NCBI GenBank assembly: GCA_009760855.2
Contig: WPIO01000004.1
Location: 3,720,001-3,782,000 of the forward strand
Direction: 5' to 3'
Length of the DNA stretch: 62,000 nt
Origin: Cristatella mucedo
Lineage: Eukaryota > Bryozoa > Phylactolaemata > Cristatellidae
Below are positions 22,375 to 37,000 of the stretch, piece by piece. A program made the position numbers and the translations under genes. The notes under the pieces were generated by a model that saw nothing but the letters and a program-made list of their open reading frames with translations, was not told the DNA's origin and searched no databases. Each line of letters begins with the position of its first letter. The first letter of the stretch is position 1.

Positions 22375-22520
22375 AATAAAAACAATACATTTTTTAACGC
22401 CCTCAGGGAAGTTAACCTCTTATTAGGCACCTTACATATGCTGTAAAGAAAGCACGGTCGAATGATTAGTGGTAATCTGTACGATGTCAGCATGCATTAA
22501 TGACATGAGAGCTGAACGTA
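22375..22520 (-). mobile_element. LINE-A 3' terminal fragment
   Basis: Reversed terminus acgccctcagggaagttaac with ggcaccttacatatgctgta and the start of the 3' UTR (tgtcagcatgcatta). Confidence 0.6.
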
Positions 22521-22902
22521 CACGTATCGTTGGTGTTACCATCAGAGTGCTTGTTTTCTAGTACTGGCGGCTTTGAAATTTACAGCCTGCCTCATGCCGA
22601 TGTAATTGCCAAGAAAAATTAAGGATTTCATTTTTATCTAGGTGACACACAGTGTCAACTGTGCTGTGACCCAGCTTCTCTTCCGTTGTGTGTTTATGCG
22701 TGCGGACACTGCATACTAACCACTAACCATAGTTATATGCGGACACTGCATGTAACCATTAAACATATTGTGCTTGTTGATTTTGCCGAAATACGAAATT
22801 TTCTAGGGTCATTTAAAAAAGCAAGTTGAATTCGCATTTCAAATTTCACTCCAATACATGAGGTATTAGCCGAGTTGTGGAATTTACAAGGCACCAACCT
22901 AC

Positions 22903-22961
22903 CTTGGAAATGATGTCACAAGAATGCTCCTCAACAAGCTTCACGCAGGCATCTGGATCTA
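22903..22961 (-). CDS. Exon-like segment of unknown protein
   Basis: 59 bp on the minus strand, between an acceptor-like ccttag and a good donor gtaggt, reads DPDACVKLVEEHSCDIISK without a stop. It looks like protein but I cannot assign a family, and no partner exon was found. It abuts a segment related to the fold-back repeat at 54170-54871, so it may belong to an element. Confidence 0.15.
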
Positions 22962-23482
22962 CTAAGGTTCGACAAGTTAGAATACAAGTAACGTGTGATG
23001 CAGAGACCGGTAGATTTTTTATTTGTAGATTTGTCGCTTCTGGTTTACATCCTGATTAGATGGAGTTTGCACAGCCATTTTTTCTTTCATGCGGAAGTAG
23101 TCAGAACTACCGCTCCCAGTTCTGACGTATTTGTCTTTCGAAAGGTACCCTAAACGAATACTCGATTGTGGGACACATTTTATAAGTATTTTCTTGACGT
23201 TCCCGTTAACTGACTACTTGCTGGTCTTAACCGCTCAGTACGAGATGCTTAGCGCAAAACTGCAACTAGGCTTTTTTGTCGTGATTGTAATAGCTGCCAC
23301 ATTATATCACTCCCCATTTATTTATCTGCACTGGCTCCCTATAAAGTACCGAACTTACTGCAAGGTCCTTTCCTAATTTTTGTCCATTTGTTCTCTTATT
23401 CCAGAACTCCTACTAGAATCAATTCCTTCTCTGCCCTTTTATCAAAGTATCGCTCTTCTGACTCAAATCTTGTAGCTGTGCC

Positions 23483-24092
23483 CCTAATATTAATATTAAT
23501 GATCGACTCGATAAAGCACCCTCAGAAAACTTAATCTCTTTCTAGGCGCTTTACGTTTGCTGCAGAGGAAACACGATCGAATGGTGAGTGGTATCGTGCT
23601 TGATAAACAACATAATATGGTTAGGGGTGACATGCACAGGATCAGCATGCAAGTGTGCCCACTAAATGCTGTCATAAATAGATGCGTTTTAAAGTTCTTT
23701 TAAACATGGTCAAGTCAGGGAATGCCGTGACGCAATTTGGGAGTGAGTTCCAGGCTTTGGAAGCATACGAACTAAAGGCACGGTCTCCAAAATATTTGAG
23801 CACGAGGTATAGGTAAGCAGTTGGATTCCGAAAAGCATGTGGTGTGATGCTTAGCCTGTTGAAGCTGTAAGTGTGATAGGTAGGCTGGAGTCAAAGAATT
23901 AAGGGACCTAAAAGTGAGCAGCAAAACCTTGAATTCGATTCCTTTGACTGGTAGCCAGTGCAGGTCGGCGAAAAGTATTATGATGTGGCAACTGCGACAC
24001 TCACGACAGACAAGCCTATCTGCATAGTTTTGCTCTAGCAGTAATCGCCTGATTGCACATGCCGGTAGGCCAGCAAGCAGTGAGTTACATAA
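23483..24092 (-). mobile_element. LINE-A 3' fragment, left half of an inverted LINE pair
   Basis: Starts with the reversed terminus (actcgataaagcaccctcag, tttacgtttgctgcagagga) and runs through the 3' UTR into the reversed RT C-terminus, ending near 24092 at gcaagcagtgagttacataagtcaagatggg. It lies downstream of the eIF3b poly(A) signal. Confidence 0.8.
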
Positions 24093-24400
24093 GTCAAGAT
24101 GGGATTAACCCAAACCGACCTCAAATCTTTTCGGGACCTTGATTTGAGTTCGAATGCCCCCAAAGCCTTGAACTCACGACACCACCTGACTAGACAATTA
24201 AAGGAGCCAGGTACCCACATGGCTTTTTTTAAACCAGTTTCTCTCAACATTCCCTCCATCCTCATAAATTGTTGGTTTCGTGCTTATGCATGCTGACAGT
24301 ATGCATATTATCGCTAACCAATTGACACGCTTTCTTTGGAGCAAACAAAGTGTCGAGATCGAGTTCTCTTAGGCGTTCACAAATAAATTCTATACTAATT
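24093..24400 (+). mobile_element. LINE-A 3' fragment, right half of an inverted LINE pair
   Basis: Plus-strand ORF end (ctcaaatcttttcgggacct, gcccccaaagccttgaactc) followed by the 3' UTR (gtgcttatgcatgctgacag) and a weak 3' terminus (gagttctcttaggcg). It meets the oppositely oriented copy head to head at about 24092. Confidence 0.65.
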
Positions 24401-24855
24401 GTTCAGCCTAGTGCCCTAAAAGCACAATCGCATAGAGAATTGTAATGCTTTAATATGCACTCTGAAGTAAACTGTACAATTTGCTGAAGTATTCTCAAAA
24501 ACGATCGATAAGCAATAGGGTGACACATATACAGCATGTATCTATTGCAACAAAACTGTCTAGCAATCGCTGCTGTCCATAGATTGGAATTTAGTGTCTC
24601 ATATACTGCCTTGAACAAAGTAAATATTCAAAGGTTGGAATGCTTTCCACATCTCCTACGGTTCCAGCTGATGCATTATCAATTGGAGTGCTACAATGAC
24701 TTTCTACTTTTCCTACGATCGCTGAGACATTTTACATCACCCACTTCGGCCGGATCTTTTTTGTGTGTGGATGAAGGCTTAGAAGTATGCGTGTGCTTAT
24801 AACCATTTAGGTAACAGTACGGGGTGTGCAAAAAGCCACATTGAAGGTAAGCGAC
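24401..24855. other. No gene recognised; region just 3' of eIF3b
   Basis: Short frames on both strands with no family match or splice support. The eIF3b transcript is expected to end at about 24840. Confidence 0.5.
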
Positions 24856-24861
24856 TTTATT
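24856..24861 (-). terminator. Polyadenylation signal AATAAA of eIF3b
   Basis: Minus-strand AATAAA lies 79 bp downstream of the eIF3b stop codon. It is the only canonical hexamer in the short 3' UTR interval before repeat-rich DNA begins. Confidence 0.7.
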
Positions 24862-24940
24862 GCAAGGAGAGGAAGCATATCACAGGTCCAGCTGAGGAGC
24901 CTGCCGCCGTCGCAATACATGCACATATACCCTTATACAA

Positions 24941-25041
24941 TCACTCGCGCTCTTCAATAGTTTCCTCGAATTTTACCAAGAATTCAATAGTCTCCTCTTC
25001 GAAGTTCTCAACGTGGCTATCGAGTTCATCTGTATCGATAC
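24941..25041 (-). CDS. EIF3B: eIF3b exon 18 (C-terminus and stop)
   Basis: 101 bp with acceptor cttttttag. It encodes [20 protein letters not shown] and ends [15 protein letters not shown], with the stop at 24943-24941. It matches human [20 protein letters not shown]. Confidence 0.96.
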
Positions 25042-28000
25042 CTAAAAAGACACGTAATTAGCAATCTAGTTTCAGAATGGTCAATTTGGGTCTAGCTGAC
25101 TAGGTGCAACAAAAAAAAAGAATCATGGGTAGGGGGTAAAGCAGACAAGCAAATACACGTACAGTAGACATCCACACGCAAGTGCAAAATGTATAGGTGA
25201 ATACACTTAACGTATCATCATTTAAGCCATCCCATAGATTAAGAAGCACAGAATGTGCTTGACTGGAAAGAATGCATCATAAATCAATGATCCACAATGC
25301 TATCCCGGCATAAGTCAGGATTGAGAACTTCGTAGGTCTCACGACAGTCGTAAAAGCTTGGCATTTAGACAGAGCGAACAAACTACCTAACAACCGTAGA
25401 CATTTATGCACATCCCACGAATTCTTATGGGAAACATTGAATATTAAGATGTTTAACAAAAATAAAGCTGCCAAAACATCAAAATGTAAATCCACAATAA
25501 ACAGCAACATTTTGGGCAAAAAGTATCACCAATTAGATATTAGCGAACAAGCAAACGCTGCTAGAATTGTTACAGTTTTCAGAAGACATTTTTCTGTAGA
25601 ATCGCCCCTCAGCTGCACACAAAGACTGCCGATGACTGAGAAAGACACCAACAGCTAGTCTTAGCGCTTTTTCAGCAAAACTGCGAAGGCTAACAAATTT
25701 CATATTTTGAGCCTATGCACTCATCTATTGGACAAGATTCACGATAATTATAGTTTTGGACCACACAATACACTAATTTCCATCTATTGGGTATCCAGAT
25801 AACTTCACGTTGAAGTTGTGTCTCCTCTGTAATCAAAATTGCATGGTTACATACCGACATGAATGTTAAGAATGTTTTTCCCAAAAGCAACAAGTCAACC
25901 AGGTTTTGTGTGTGCCGAAAACCTACTTTTATGTGCACGATTTTGCTGATGCTTGGCCAGCCACAGATATGATTGAAGTACAATCATGGTATTTCTAATG
26001 GGTTTTTGTGTGCAATAGGAGGAAGGACTATGCTACAAAGAATTAACCTGCAAGAAAATAGCAACCCACAAGCTGCGAAAACTAGCCGCTTGTTTTATTT
26101 TAGATAATTGCTTGCAAACCAAATTATTAACATAATTTTTTGCTCTAATGATCACTTTTCGATTCAAATCCTACGTGGCGGTATCATTTTGGTAGCCTGT
26201 AGTATACTATCAGTGCAATTGACGTGGTTTAATGGGAAATGCTCGGAGTTCGAGAATTTTTCGGGTGTGACAGTTTTTACCTTTGCGCAGAGCCATTCTT
26301 TGACCTTTTTGGTTGCTAAACACTTCTCTGACTTGTGCACGGAATTTCTCAAATTCATCCATGAGCCGCCGTCGTTTTTCAACAAGCTCCTATAAGACAT
26401 GAACAAACAAAATAGGACTGGCATGGGTCAAAAGAACCCTATGATGTATCATATGATGGGGGCAAGCAATAACCGCTAGGCCTCAGGTTTTGCCAGACTA
26501 GGCGTATCCAGCAGTTACTTAACTTTTCAGCCAATCTCAAAAAACACCAAGAGCCCTGTAAGCTAACCTATACAGTTCAATGCATGTTCAATGGCAGAGT
26601 GCACGAAAAGCTAAGGACGATATTAAAATATAAAATCGCAAAATCTAATTTAAAATAATAAGTTACAAAAATGATCAGAAATATTTGCCTCATTCTCGAA
26701 TTCAATTATTGCCAATTAGCAATTTCTTCACAATAGAAATGAAATATTGCACTGGAAAGTAATTTCTGGGTCTGAGTGACTAGCACGACGAAGTGAACCA
26801 GCTTCACGTGATTTAGAGGTCTTAAAAAACTTAAGTTCACGGATCAAGAGACCATTTTTCTTGGTTATAAGGCAAGTTGGACGACTGTGCTAACTCAAGC
26901 TCCACACAAATATGAAGTTGAAAAAGCTATAAGTAGATTCTTAACTACTCCAGGCAGGTAGGTTCTGAGAACTTTTCCTTTGTTACTTAAAAATGGTGAG
27001 ATTTTGAAACTTCAGCTCTAGCTCAGTCATTCTGTAGCATAAACAGCTGTTCTTTGTCAAGGGGTAGCTATATCGCTACTCGAGTGGCTCTATAGGCAAT
27101 GCAGAATTTCTATCACACCCTCACATCGAGATGGTGCTCCAGCAGTTGCATAACCAAGCATAATCGCAAGTGAAAATGCTTTCTCTATAAACAAGTTTGC
27201 AAGAACATAGAATTGACATATGCAAACAATAGACTCAATAATTGAAAGTAGATGCACCCAGCATTAACTGTAAGGCAGATTCTGTTGTTCTTAGCATGCT
27301 GCTAAACTCGTCATTAACCAGTTCCATATGCATCTTAGTGCTGAATCGATAATGAGTGGATCCGTCTTAAAAACATCGTCTGGAAACTTGTGCAATACAG
27401 TATCCATAACATCATTAACTGATGATAGTATAGTTCTTCTCGTAATGATGCACACCCACAGATATCCTACATAAAAATATTCCCTTGGCAAAGCACCTGT
27501 CAGATTCCAAAAATTCCAGCCAACCAATAAATGCTGCTGTGCCTGCACATTCTCATCCTGGCCAGGAGCAATCATGGTGGGTTCGAATCCTTCAGTGGGC
27601 AATCCTTTATTACCAACTGCAAGTGGTGGTGATAGCCGTTAAGACTCTTCTGCAGCCATACAAGCGTTAAAGCAGCCCACGGGCAGACTAAGAGCCTGAT
27701 GCTCATGGTTAGCATAATGGTGTTTGGATTTTCACACATAGCAATAATCAATGATATGTATCTTCAGTTTTTGCAACTCAGCATGGCAAAACAATGCACG
27801 AAGGGTTTTCCATGACAACTCTGTCCACGGAACTAGCAAGATACTAGACAAAAAGGCACGAGGCAAACTGACAGTGTACTAAAAGGATGTATACACGTGT
27901 ATCTAAAAGGAGACCAATGTAGGACCAACAACTTCACGACAACTTGTAGAGTCTGGATTATGGGGCTAACCTTTGGGCAATACAACTGATTTCTAATGCC

Positions 28001-31000
28001 CCCTTTTCGAACTACTGCATTAGACAAGTATGCAACAGACTCCAATCTTAACAGGATAGCCAAAATACTTCCTAAATAAATCACGTACCTTTGATGCCTT
28101 TGAAAGCATCATTCGATCTTGAATGTCGAACTGTGTACTATACTTCTTCATGTTCTTTTTGATGTCCTAAAACGCAAGCAACCCCTGGAAATTCTGCTAT
28201 TAACAAAGGGACATATTTAATACACAATTAATGCCAAATGTACCCTTATAGTTTCGATAGCTCCATATTGAGCCAAAGATCTCATACAGGAACCACGGCC
28301 ACTGAAAGCAGTGACAGCACTACTAAAGAAATGACCCAGACTATGCAATATCTGAGTAACAGCCTTAAAGGCATCCAACACACTCAACCTCAAAAAAAAG
28401 AGGAGCACCTGATAGAACCATCTACAAGAGTGAGCTGAACCGGTACAACAAGCTGGCTGAAAAGTCGAAGGAAATCAAACAGAAAAAAGCCGAGGTCAAG
28501 CAAACCCTTACACGTACTGAGAGTTTTGTCTTTCTTCTGATCGAGCAGCATTTTGATAGGTACTGAACTGCTCAAATATGAGAACGCGCCATTTCGGTTT
28601 CGCCATTTCGGTGAGACAGGAACACTAGTACTAAATCCGTAAAATCGCATGCTCAAACAGTAAACTAAAGTAGCATGCCATGCAACCATGCAAGAGGTAC
28701 CAAAGAAGGCCTTGGTGCAGGAATAGGGGCGATTGGGTCTAGCACAGGTCCACAAAATACCAAAAACAGGGTTCAGAGATACAGGCGATGTGACGACTGC
28801 TCAAATGAGACAAGCCAATTAAGACTAGTAACGATGTATAAATAAATCCAGCAGCATTGCCGGCAGCAGCATCGGAAAGAAAGCATTCATGCAAACCAGC
28901 TTATAAAAATAGCAACCGTAGCAGGAGCACATTATATAAACCTCACCTTAATCATCTTCTCATTTAGAAGAGCAGGTGGCCTCGGACGCCACAAAAACTG
29001 ACAGAATTTGTCCAGGGAATGCTTTCCCATCAACCTGCCTTGAAAGTTCCAAATCCAATAAGCATTATCAACCTAGAAATCGCATAACCAGTCTATCAAA
29101 TCATCAAGGTTTCAGTCACCACGACTCACAAATACAAGGTTAATACACTAAAGTCTCATCAAGGCCGTTAGTTAGCCAAAATCTCATTGGCACCATTTAT
29201 GTTTAGGTAGACCATGCAATCCACACACATGGGACGATATCGCAAACTACACCCACGACTGCCCAGTCTTGACAGAACCGGTCTCAGCTGCGAAATAATA
29301 CATGCCCTCTGCACCATCGTTGACCAGAAAAAGGCATTGCAAAAATCTATGTACCACAAGTATCACGAGAATATCTCATTCGCATTGTTGACTCATGAGA
29401 AAGTGTGCAAACACAAAGATGATATAGTCGAGAACAGAGCAAGAGGTAACCGATTGGATGACATAGTGACAAAGGAGGTGTGAATTGAGTAAGGGCAAGA
29501 AAAACCCACAGCCGTCCAAGCACGGAATACAGTCATTTAAATAGCCACGGTGCATTAAGCTGGGATGCTCACTCCAGAGCTAGAAAGCAAGCAGATTTTA
29601 TCTGCAATTCAAGGCTCGCCCCATTGTGCTACATTGATGAGCCACACTGAGGGCTAGCTTTGCAAATTCATCTTCGCACACGGACAAAAAACCGGCTCAT
29701 TGTAAACCAACCCAGCCAGCAGGTTCGCTAACTAAGCCTTCAACAACGGGCTGAGCGCACAAAATAGGGTCTATCGGCCCCCCATAGATGCGATCATTTC
29801 GAGACTTAGGTGACTGTCGAATACATGTCATGGGTGCCCATGCAATAGACAAGTGGACAAGGCTGATTTAACTTGAGTCACAGCAGTAGGGCGTTTCTCT
29901 CGCGGAAACATGCTGAAAGCTTAGGCATGCATTTATTCCCTCCTCGTGTCAGTCACGGGCTTACATACGTCAATTGGGACCGCACAGTGGAGTACAAATT
30001 AAGAAAGACACGATTTCAAATAAGATGAAATGCTGCATTTTGGAGACAAAACGTGGTTTTCCTATATCATTAAAACCTCCAGCATTGGAGGCTTTCAAGA
30101 AAGCAGCACTGCAAGAGCTCCCTACACACCTAACCTATTACAGGTCCTTACAACACAACAGCATTGCCATTTTTCCTTTTGCATGCAGCAGAAATTCTAG
30201 AACAACCACGGTACTTACCTTGTGCGCCCACCAGCTGACAGCCGTTGTCACATAGCGACCAGTCGGATCCCACTCGATGTCCGACGCCATGAAATGCTCA
30301 CAGGGGTTGGGTGACATCACCGTCATATCACTGGTGTCAACAAATTCCAATGTACCGTTCATGCTGTAATAAATACCAAAGCACTGCAACAATCCGGTTA
30401 CTGCGGCCATGCACATCCAAATCAGATGTTGGAGAAGGATGTAATTACAGGTTTCACTATCAAACGAGTCTGTAAGAAGTCTCACGAAATGACGTTCATT
30501 TTGGGTCACACGAGTCTCTGGGAGTAGCATCAAGTACAATGCAAGACATCTACTAATGATATAATATAAGAAAATTTAGGAGGCACATCTGTCACTGTTA
30601 AGTTTTTACATTTTCTGCACTTCACTCAATAAAGGGCAGGATTGGCATTTACTTACTTTTTATCAATATCCAGTATTTCAGGCGATTGGATTACCAAGTA
30701 CGCTAGGAGATATCTACACGTTGCTCTTATAGTTGGTGCAAAACTGTACAGCCAGGCTTGTATATTGTGAACATTTCAGTTGTTACATTATGCCACTTCT
30801 TATCGACCAACACTGGTTCTCAATGAAGAAATTTATTAACTTCTAAGTTTTGTCACTAACATTTAGGTTTCTTCATCATTCTCTTGACCCCACATACAAG
30901 AACAAATTCCTAATCAGGCTAGGCATCTTACCACCCACCCTCCTTACCCAAGCTGTTTAGCTGCACTTCTAACAAACCTCAAATCCTCTGGAGATTAGGC

Positions 31001-34000
31001 CTTTAGTTCGTAAGCTCCCAAAGAGTGGAGCTCAATCCCGATTGACTTAAAAAAAAGAAGCTAAAAACGCACCTGTTCTTAACAGCATTTTGTGGATCCA
31101 CGTGAATCCTTTGCGTGCTGACACTGAGCATGTTATCACTAACAAATTGATATGATTCCTTTACAGCATATGTCGTAAAAGGATTTAGTACTCTATGGGG
31201 CTATACAAATATCTCACCTGCTATTATTGTGGTTATGGTTATGTGGCAATAAGAAAACAACCTAAAGTATTCTTTACCCAAGCTGAACTAGTCAATTCTC
31301 AGGTCACAATCCTAACGAGAACCTATGCAAAGCTTCTGGAAGTTGGTATGTTCGAAGCCCCATCAAATACAGGTTTCCCGAAAAGCAAGTTAATTGTAAT
31401 ACTGTGAACGTATCTCTATATAAGAAATAATGCACAGGCAAATTAAGAAAATATTAATTAATCAGTTAATCAGTGTGCAATGCTATCCACAGCCGTTTTT
31501 ATTGACGATGATCAAAACTGTGTTAACTGATGAGGTGTGGGTGGGTGGGTGCAACGAATTACCACAATCCACACCTTTCCACCACTCCTTATAAGCAAAC
31601 ATTGACCGGGAATCAGCAAGAAGCCCGACTATTTCGACTGACTATTGTGGTAAAAGTCTATATAATGTAGCCAGATAAAAGTTCGTGCCACTTCGCTCAT
31701 GCTTTCTCGTGCAATGGGCTGCGAAAATGCTGGTCATTACCGCAATCGTCTTAAAACTGCTGCAAATTCACAACCAATTAGCTGCACAACACGCCACTTT
31801 AGTTTGCATATGACATCATATTATTGTTTGCGTTCTCACGAAATTTCGCGCCATTGTACGTGCCAGTTCTCAGGCAATCTCCTGCAATAGATTGCAGTGG
31901 ATGGCAGGAATAGCCTTGGTAGCTGCACTTGCTTGCATGACAAACCAGTGCAATAGCGTGAAATTTGGTGGATATCTTATAACGTTTGGGTACTACAACA
32001 TTAACACGAAATTCGAGCGTTGCGCTGCAGATTTCCGGTCGATTTTCACTGGATCCAAATGGATTGCAGTAATTTGTTGCACACAGTTTCCAGATGAGGG
32101 GTGGGTTGAGGTGGGGGTGTGGCAAATCGGAATGGCATGAGTGAAAGTGCACCAGTGCATATCACATCGGATGAAACATGGAATTCGTTAAAAGGTGAGG
32201 CTAGACCATTAAGTAGGTTGAAATCTTGACGTCCAAACAAACCACAGTAGACGTCATACTCCCTTACATAATGCTTGGGGGGGGGCTGCTGATATCCGTG
32301 CCCCTAGCCACATCGTGAACGTTATGGTCACACTATTGTGGATTCAGGAAGGTTGTACACCACACCTGATGATGCAAACACGGCGGTCAACTAATAAAAA
32401 CTTGCAAAGCCCAGTGCCGTGAAATACAGAACCTGCAACACCAAGTAGCCTTTAAGTGCGGTTCTTACATGCTCGACTGATTAAAGCACAAACCAAAAGT
32501 TGCAGTGTTTACTATTAATGATCCAAAAGGGTGTTGTCGACTAGGTCATGTTTTGTGCTCCAGTTTCTGCAACCGATCTGGCATGCTTTTAAGAATATAT
32601 AATGACCAAAGGTAAAAATAATTCTAACGCAGGTTCACTACAGATTGGCGACTGTGATCATGCCTTTAACGAGCATAAAGTAGGAAAAGCAAAAAATACT
32701 ACAGAAGTCAAACTTACGGTAATTAAATGACTATCGTCGGGGTGAAAACACTGAATATGAACAGAAGTCATAGTGACTCATTTAATTTACTCTTTGTCTA
32801 ATGGCTGTACAAGCAATTAACGTTGGAGAGACTAGGTGTTCTTTTGCAATTAACTGTGTCTGCTGAGTCGACAGGTGTAAAAGAATGATCCAAACCTAGT
32901 CGGCCTCAAATTCCCCCTATAGTTATCATACAACTAAAACAGTTGCTAACATGCCTTGGTCCTAATAATTAGGAGTTACCATAAAATACGGATGTGTAAA
33001 TAAGACTAATTAAGCTGACACATTGACAAAAAGCTTGCACTAATGTCAGGACCCCAAATTTTGCAAAACGATCGCTTTGCACAATCTCCAGGCTTCTGTA
33101 ACTTGAGTTGGGTTCTGAAGGAAGTTCACATAATCCTGCTGACAGATGCCGACCATGCAGCGTTTTTCTGTAGGTTCCCGGGCCGCACAAAACATAATTT
33201 TGTTTTTATTTGTATAGCACCCAGATAACTTAATCTCTATTCATATTCATCTAATTCTATTCTACTCATCTCTATTCATATATGCCACGGTGCTCGAGCC
33301 CACAACATCGGCCACACCTGGGTCGGGGCTAGCACCTTAACTACTGGGCCTAGGCCGTGTTTTTCTGTAGGTTCCTAGGTTGCATATATTAAACATATTC
33401 TGCAGACATTGTCTTATGCAAGCCACGGTGCAGTATTTTAAGCCATACCTTCGCAGACCGGCAAGCACCACAAACTGTCCAGTCGGGCACCAGAAAATGC
33501 TATTACATTGCCGTTTATCCAGCGTTTCTGTAAAGCAAAATATGCTTGCATGGGAGTTCTGTATTGCAAATGCAAATCGCAAATGAGTGGCAATTTCATA
33601 AAGGAATAAGAATGTCTTACTTATTAGAGACACTTTATCTCCTGTTATCTGGTAAAACGAAACGTTTATTCTCTGTGACTCTCCGTGAATATAGGCGAAC
33701 TTGGAACCGATGGGCTCCCAAGCAAATGCAGAAACGGTCTCTGGAAAGACATTCCACAGCAAGCTGGATTCAATGACAATAGGCATGCACATATTTGTGA
33801 ACAATACCCAGCACTATTTAGTAAGGGTGCGGCAATAGGCGTGCTGGTTTGGTCAAGGGGCTAAGGCGTTTGTTGGACCAAGGTCAAGGTGAATGCATGT
33901 GATGACCCGAGGCCGCGAGCCCCGTGGCACATTCGAAGTGCTTGAATAAGTCTTTTAGGGGGCTATACAAATGAATTATATGGTTAAATCGTGCTTCCTC

Positions 34001-37000
34001 TGAAGCAAATGTAAAGTGCCTAGAAAGGGATTGAGTTCTCTGAGGGCATTATATCAAATGTATTATTATTATATATTGGCACGGTGAAGCAACAACTGAC
34101 CATAGCCGAATAGCAGAAATTGCCAAAAAGGCACGACGTATCACCTAGCTATCACTGCTAATAAACAGGTTCACACCGCATATCTTAACGACCAGAAACA
34201 ATGCAGGTACAATGAAAATAAACTTAGCAGTGCACATTCTTATTGAAGGGCATGCAGATCTACAAAGAGTACGTAAATCATGAACTGGTATGTTGTTTAA
34301 CCTGCATTGCAACCACCAGGATCAACGATAAGGTGTTGCCGACTACCACACGTGAAGTACCAGATTACTTTTGCAATGCCGTGCATAAACGGCTCAGAAA
34401 CGGCTAGCAGAGACGTGGAGAGGTGAACCGGATGCATCCGGACCCGTAATCTGCCCAGGCCTTAATCTGCCTTCTAATTTTAACACATCGTTCATCACCA
34501 GCACAACACCAAGGTCCTACAGTTGTAGGACCACGCAGCAGTTTCGGGACCCTCTGCATCAACGAATGAGAACTATTAAACATGAGGTCAACGGTGACAA
34601 AATCAGCATTTTACAGAGCACAGATGACCGTGATGGTTACACGAGTAAGCAAAAGCACACTGTGAGGATAAAAAGGTCGATAAAAGACTGCCAGCTCGGA
34701 TAGAGCTCAATGCAAAGAAAGAAGAGGAAAAAGTAGGACATACCCTTGCACTCCACGGTATCAACAGGAATGCCTTTTTCTCGCACATGAAACAGCTCGA
34801 AGTTGTAATACACACCCTGCAAAAAGCGAGCAGCCACGTATCTTATTCACATGGTCTCCAAGATCGGCAACATGTATGGCACGCGTGCTGCCACGAGAAG
34901 AGGCCGCCTGCTTCCTTTACTCACAGCGTATTTCAGCTGCTCATTTTTTTCATCCTTCTTCATTTTTGAGTAGCGGTCAACCTTGACGCACAGGAAGTCA
35001 CCCGATTTCTGCCAGTGCAGCTTGCAGTCGGCAACGTTGAAAAGGTTGCGCACTCTCAGCTCCGTTCGGCTAGGGACCTCCAGCAGAACGACACGGGCAG
35101 GGTTGTGGTCGGCCTCCGGTATCCAGTAGGCTATTACGTTGCTAGTGGGTGACCAAGCAAAGTCTCTGAAACGTAAGCGAGCACCGAAATAAAGAGTGTA
35201 TATGAACTAACCTGAAACAGACAGCCAACACTCAACAAACCCAGCAATACGTGTTTGACGTCTGCATTAAGAAGGGTCTGTTGAAGGACTTTGGCAAGCT
35301 TCTAACAATTGGATGTAAGCAGTGAGGTGCTATAGCAGCATTTAGTGGGTCCTTTGCGAGCTTATGCATGCTGACACTGTGCATGCCGCAACAAAACATA
35401 TTTGCAAGCTGAACCTGTGCATGTCTGCTCTAACCATGTTACGCTTGCTGCCCTTGAGCATGCTGCCGCTTACCACCCGACCACGCTTCCTTTGCAGCAT
35501 ATGTAAAGTGCCTAGCAGTTCTCTTGAGGGTGCTATACAATTATAATCATAACAATAGTCATGGTCTCCTTCTCGCCAACTTCAATCGAGTTTACGTCAA
35601 AGGGCGACGGCAGGCTGGTAGCAAACCATACTGCTCTGACAGGAAAGTCAATATACATAGGCAGTTACCCCACAGGACAAGTCAGGCGAGGCAGCAAGTG
35701 GCTTGGCAAAAAATAAAATAAAAATTGCCTTGAAATGGTGCAGCAAGGGAGGTAAAATGGTGACGGCAGGGTAAAACCGCACGATTAGGGAGGAAAGGCA
35801 TGCCCATCCACGATGAGAAGAGCTATCATGAGAGGGAGAGAAGAAGTGCCGAGGGGACCACATAAAGACCAGCCAAGTCACTTAGGCCGGCCACTAATAC
35901 CCTCAGAGCTGCCTAGGTTAGAGACAGCAGCCGGTGACAGGGCCAACTCAGCTCGCAAAAGGAGACCGGCCAGAGCAGGCCGCCTGCGACACTCCACTGG
36001 TTTGTAGCAGGCCGGCCAGGATGTATCGTGATAGCCCAAAAGGTAAGGTGCTGGCTCTTCACGACCGAGGTAGCAGGCTCAAATCCTGCAGTGGGCTTTC
36101 CTGCATTACCAACTGCAAGAAGTGGTGGCAGCCATTAAGACTATTCTGCTGCTATACATACGAGGCCGATAAAACCATTTTTTTTTGACCGACCGACCAG
36201 GCTCCTCTGGGGTTTGCCGACTCCTGCTCTCCCACGCTGCACTTCTTGTACTGTCAGGTACGGAAGACCAGGCAAAATAAAAAAACCCATTCATAAACCG
36301 ACGTTTCAGTTAAACTGCGAACCCTCTGGTCTGCTTAATAGAAATTTAACACTGCAGGCTGCACGGAGCTAATGGTGACATCTGGGTGGTCGCACATGAG
36401 GCTTGATTATCCGGCACCCACCCAAGAGTTCCACAAAGGGAAGTAGCCAGCTGCCACGGTGTACAAGGGACAATGAGCTGTGAGGGACATTGATAAGTCC
36501 TAGTGCGAGCTGCCCATGCATAGAATGTAAGGCTACATTCTTCGACCAGAAGGTCCAATCACGCTCACACGGCAAACACCTTACATACAGTAGAACGTAC
36601 CCACAGTCAACAAGCAACGAACGAAGTGCTTACCAAAACTGTGCACATGATGCTCACTAACAAAAAAGCTTACACCTCAACACACAAGCTAAATGAGACT
36701 AACGATATACCATGCCTACATTTGTCAACGACAAAATAATTTAAACAACAAAACAACCAAGTCACTCTTGCATCATTAGCAGCTAGCAAGAAGCATTTAC
36801 TACCGGTGCAACAACAAACGCCGAGCCAATGATGACATTTAGATACCTGATTCCATCCAGTTTCAGACTCTTTTTCTCAAGAAGACCACACGACTACAAA
36901 ACAGAAAGCACCATTAGCTGTGGTATGATGCTGCTCAAGCAACCATCGACATTAGCACAAGAGATTGGAGCGCTCAAAGCAAGCCCAGCAAGGAAATTTG

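Noticed and set aside
36346-36617. Minus-strand frame with [10 protein letters not shown] that at first looked like the eIF3b segment around human FWVPEDKD
   Set aside because: The true exon for that segment is 34925-35165 (AYWIPEADH), with correct splice sites and phase. The resemblance here is short and out of frame with its surroundings.
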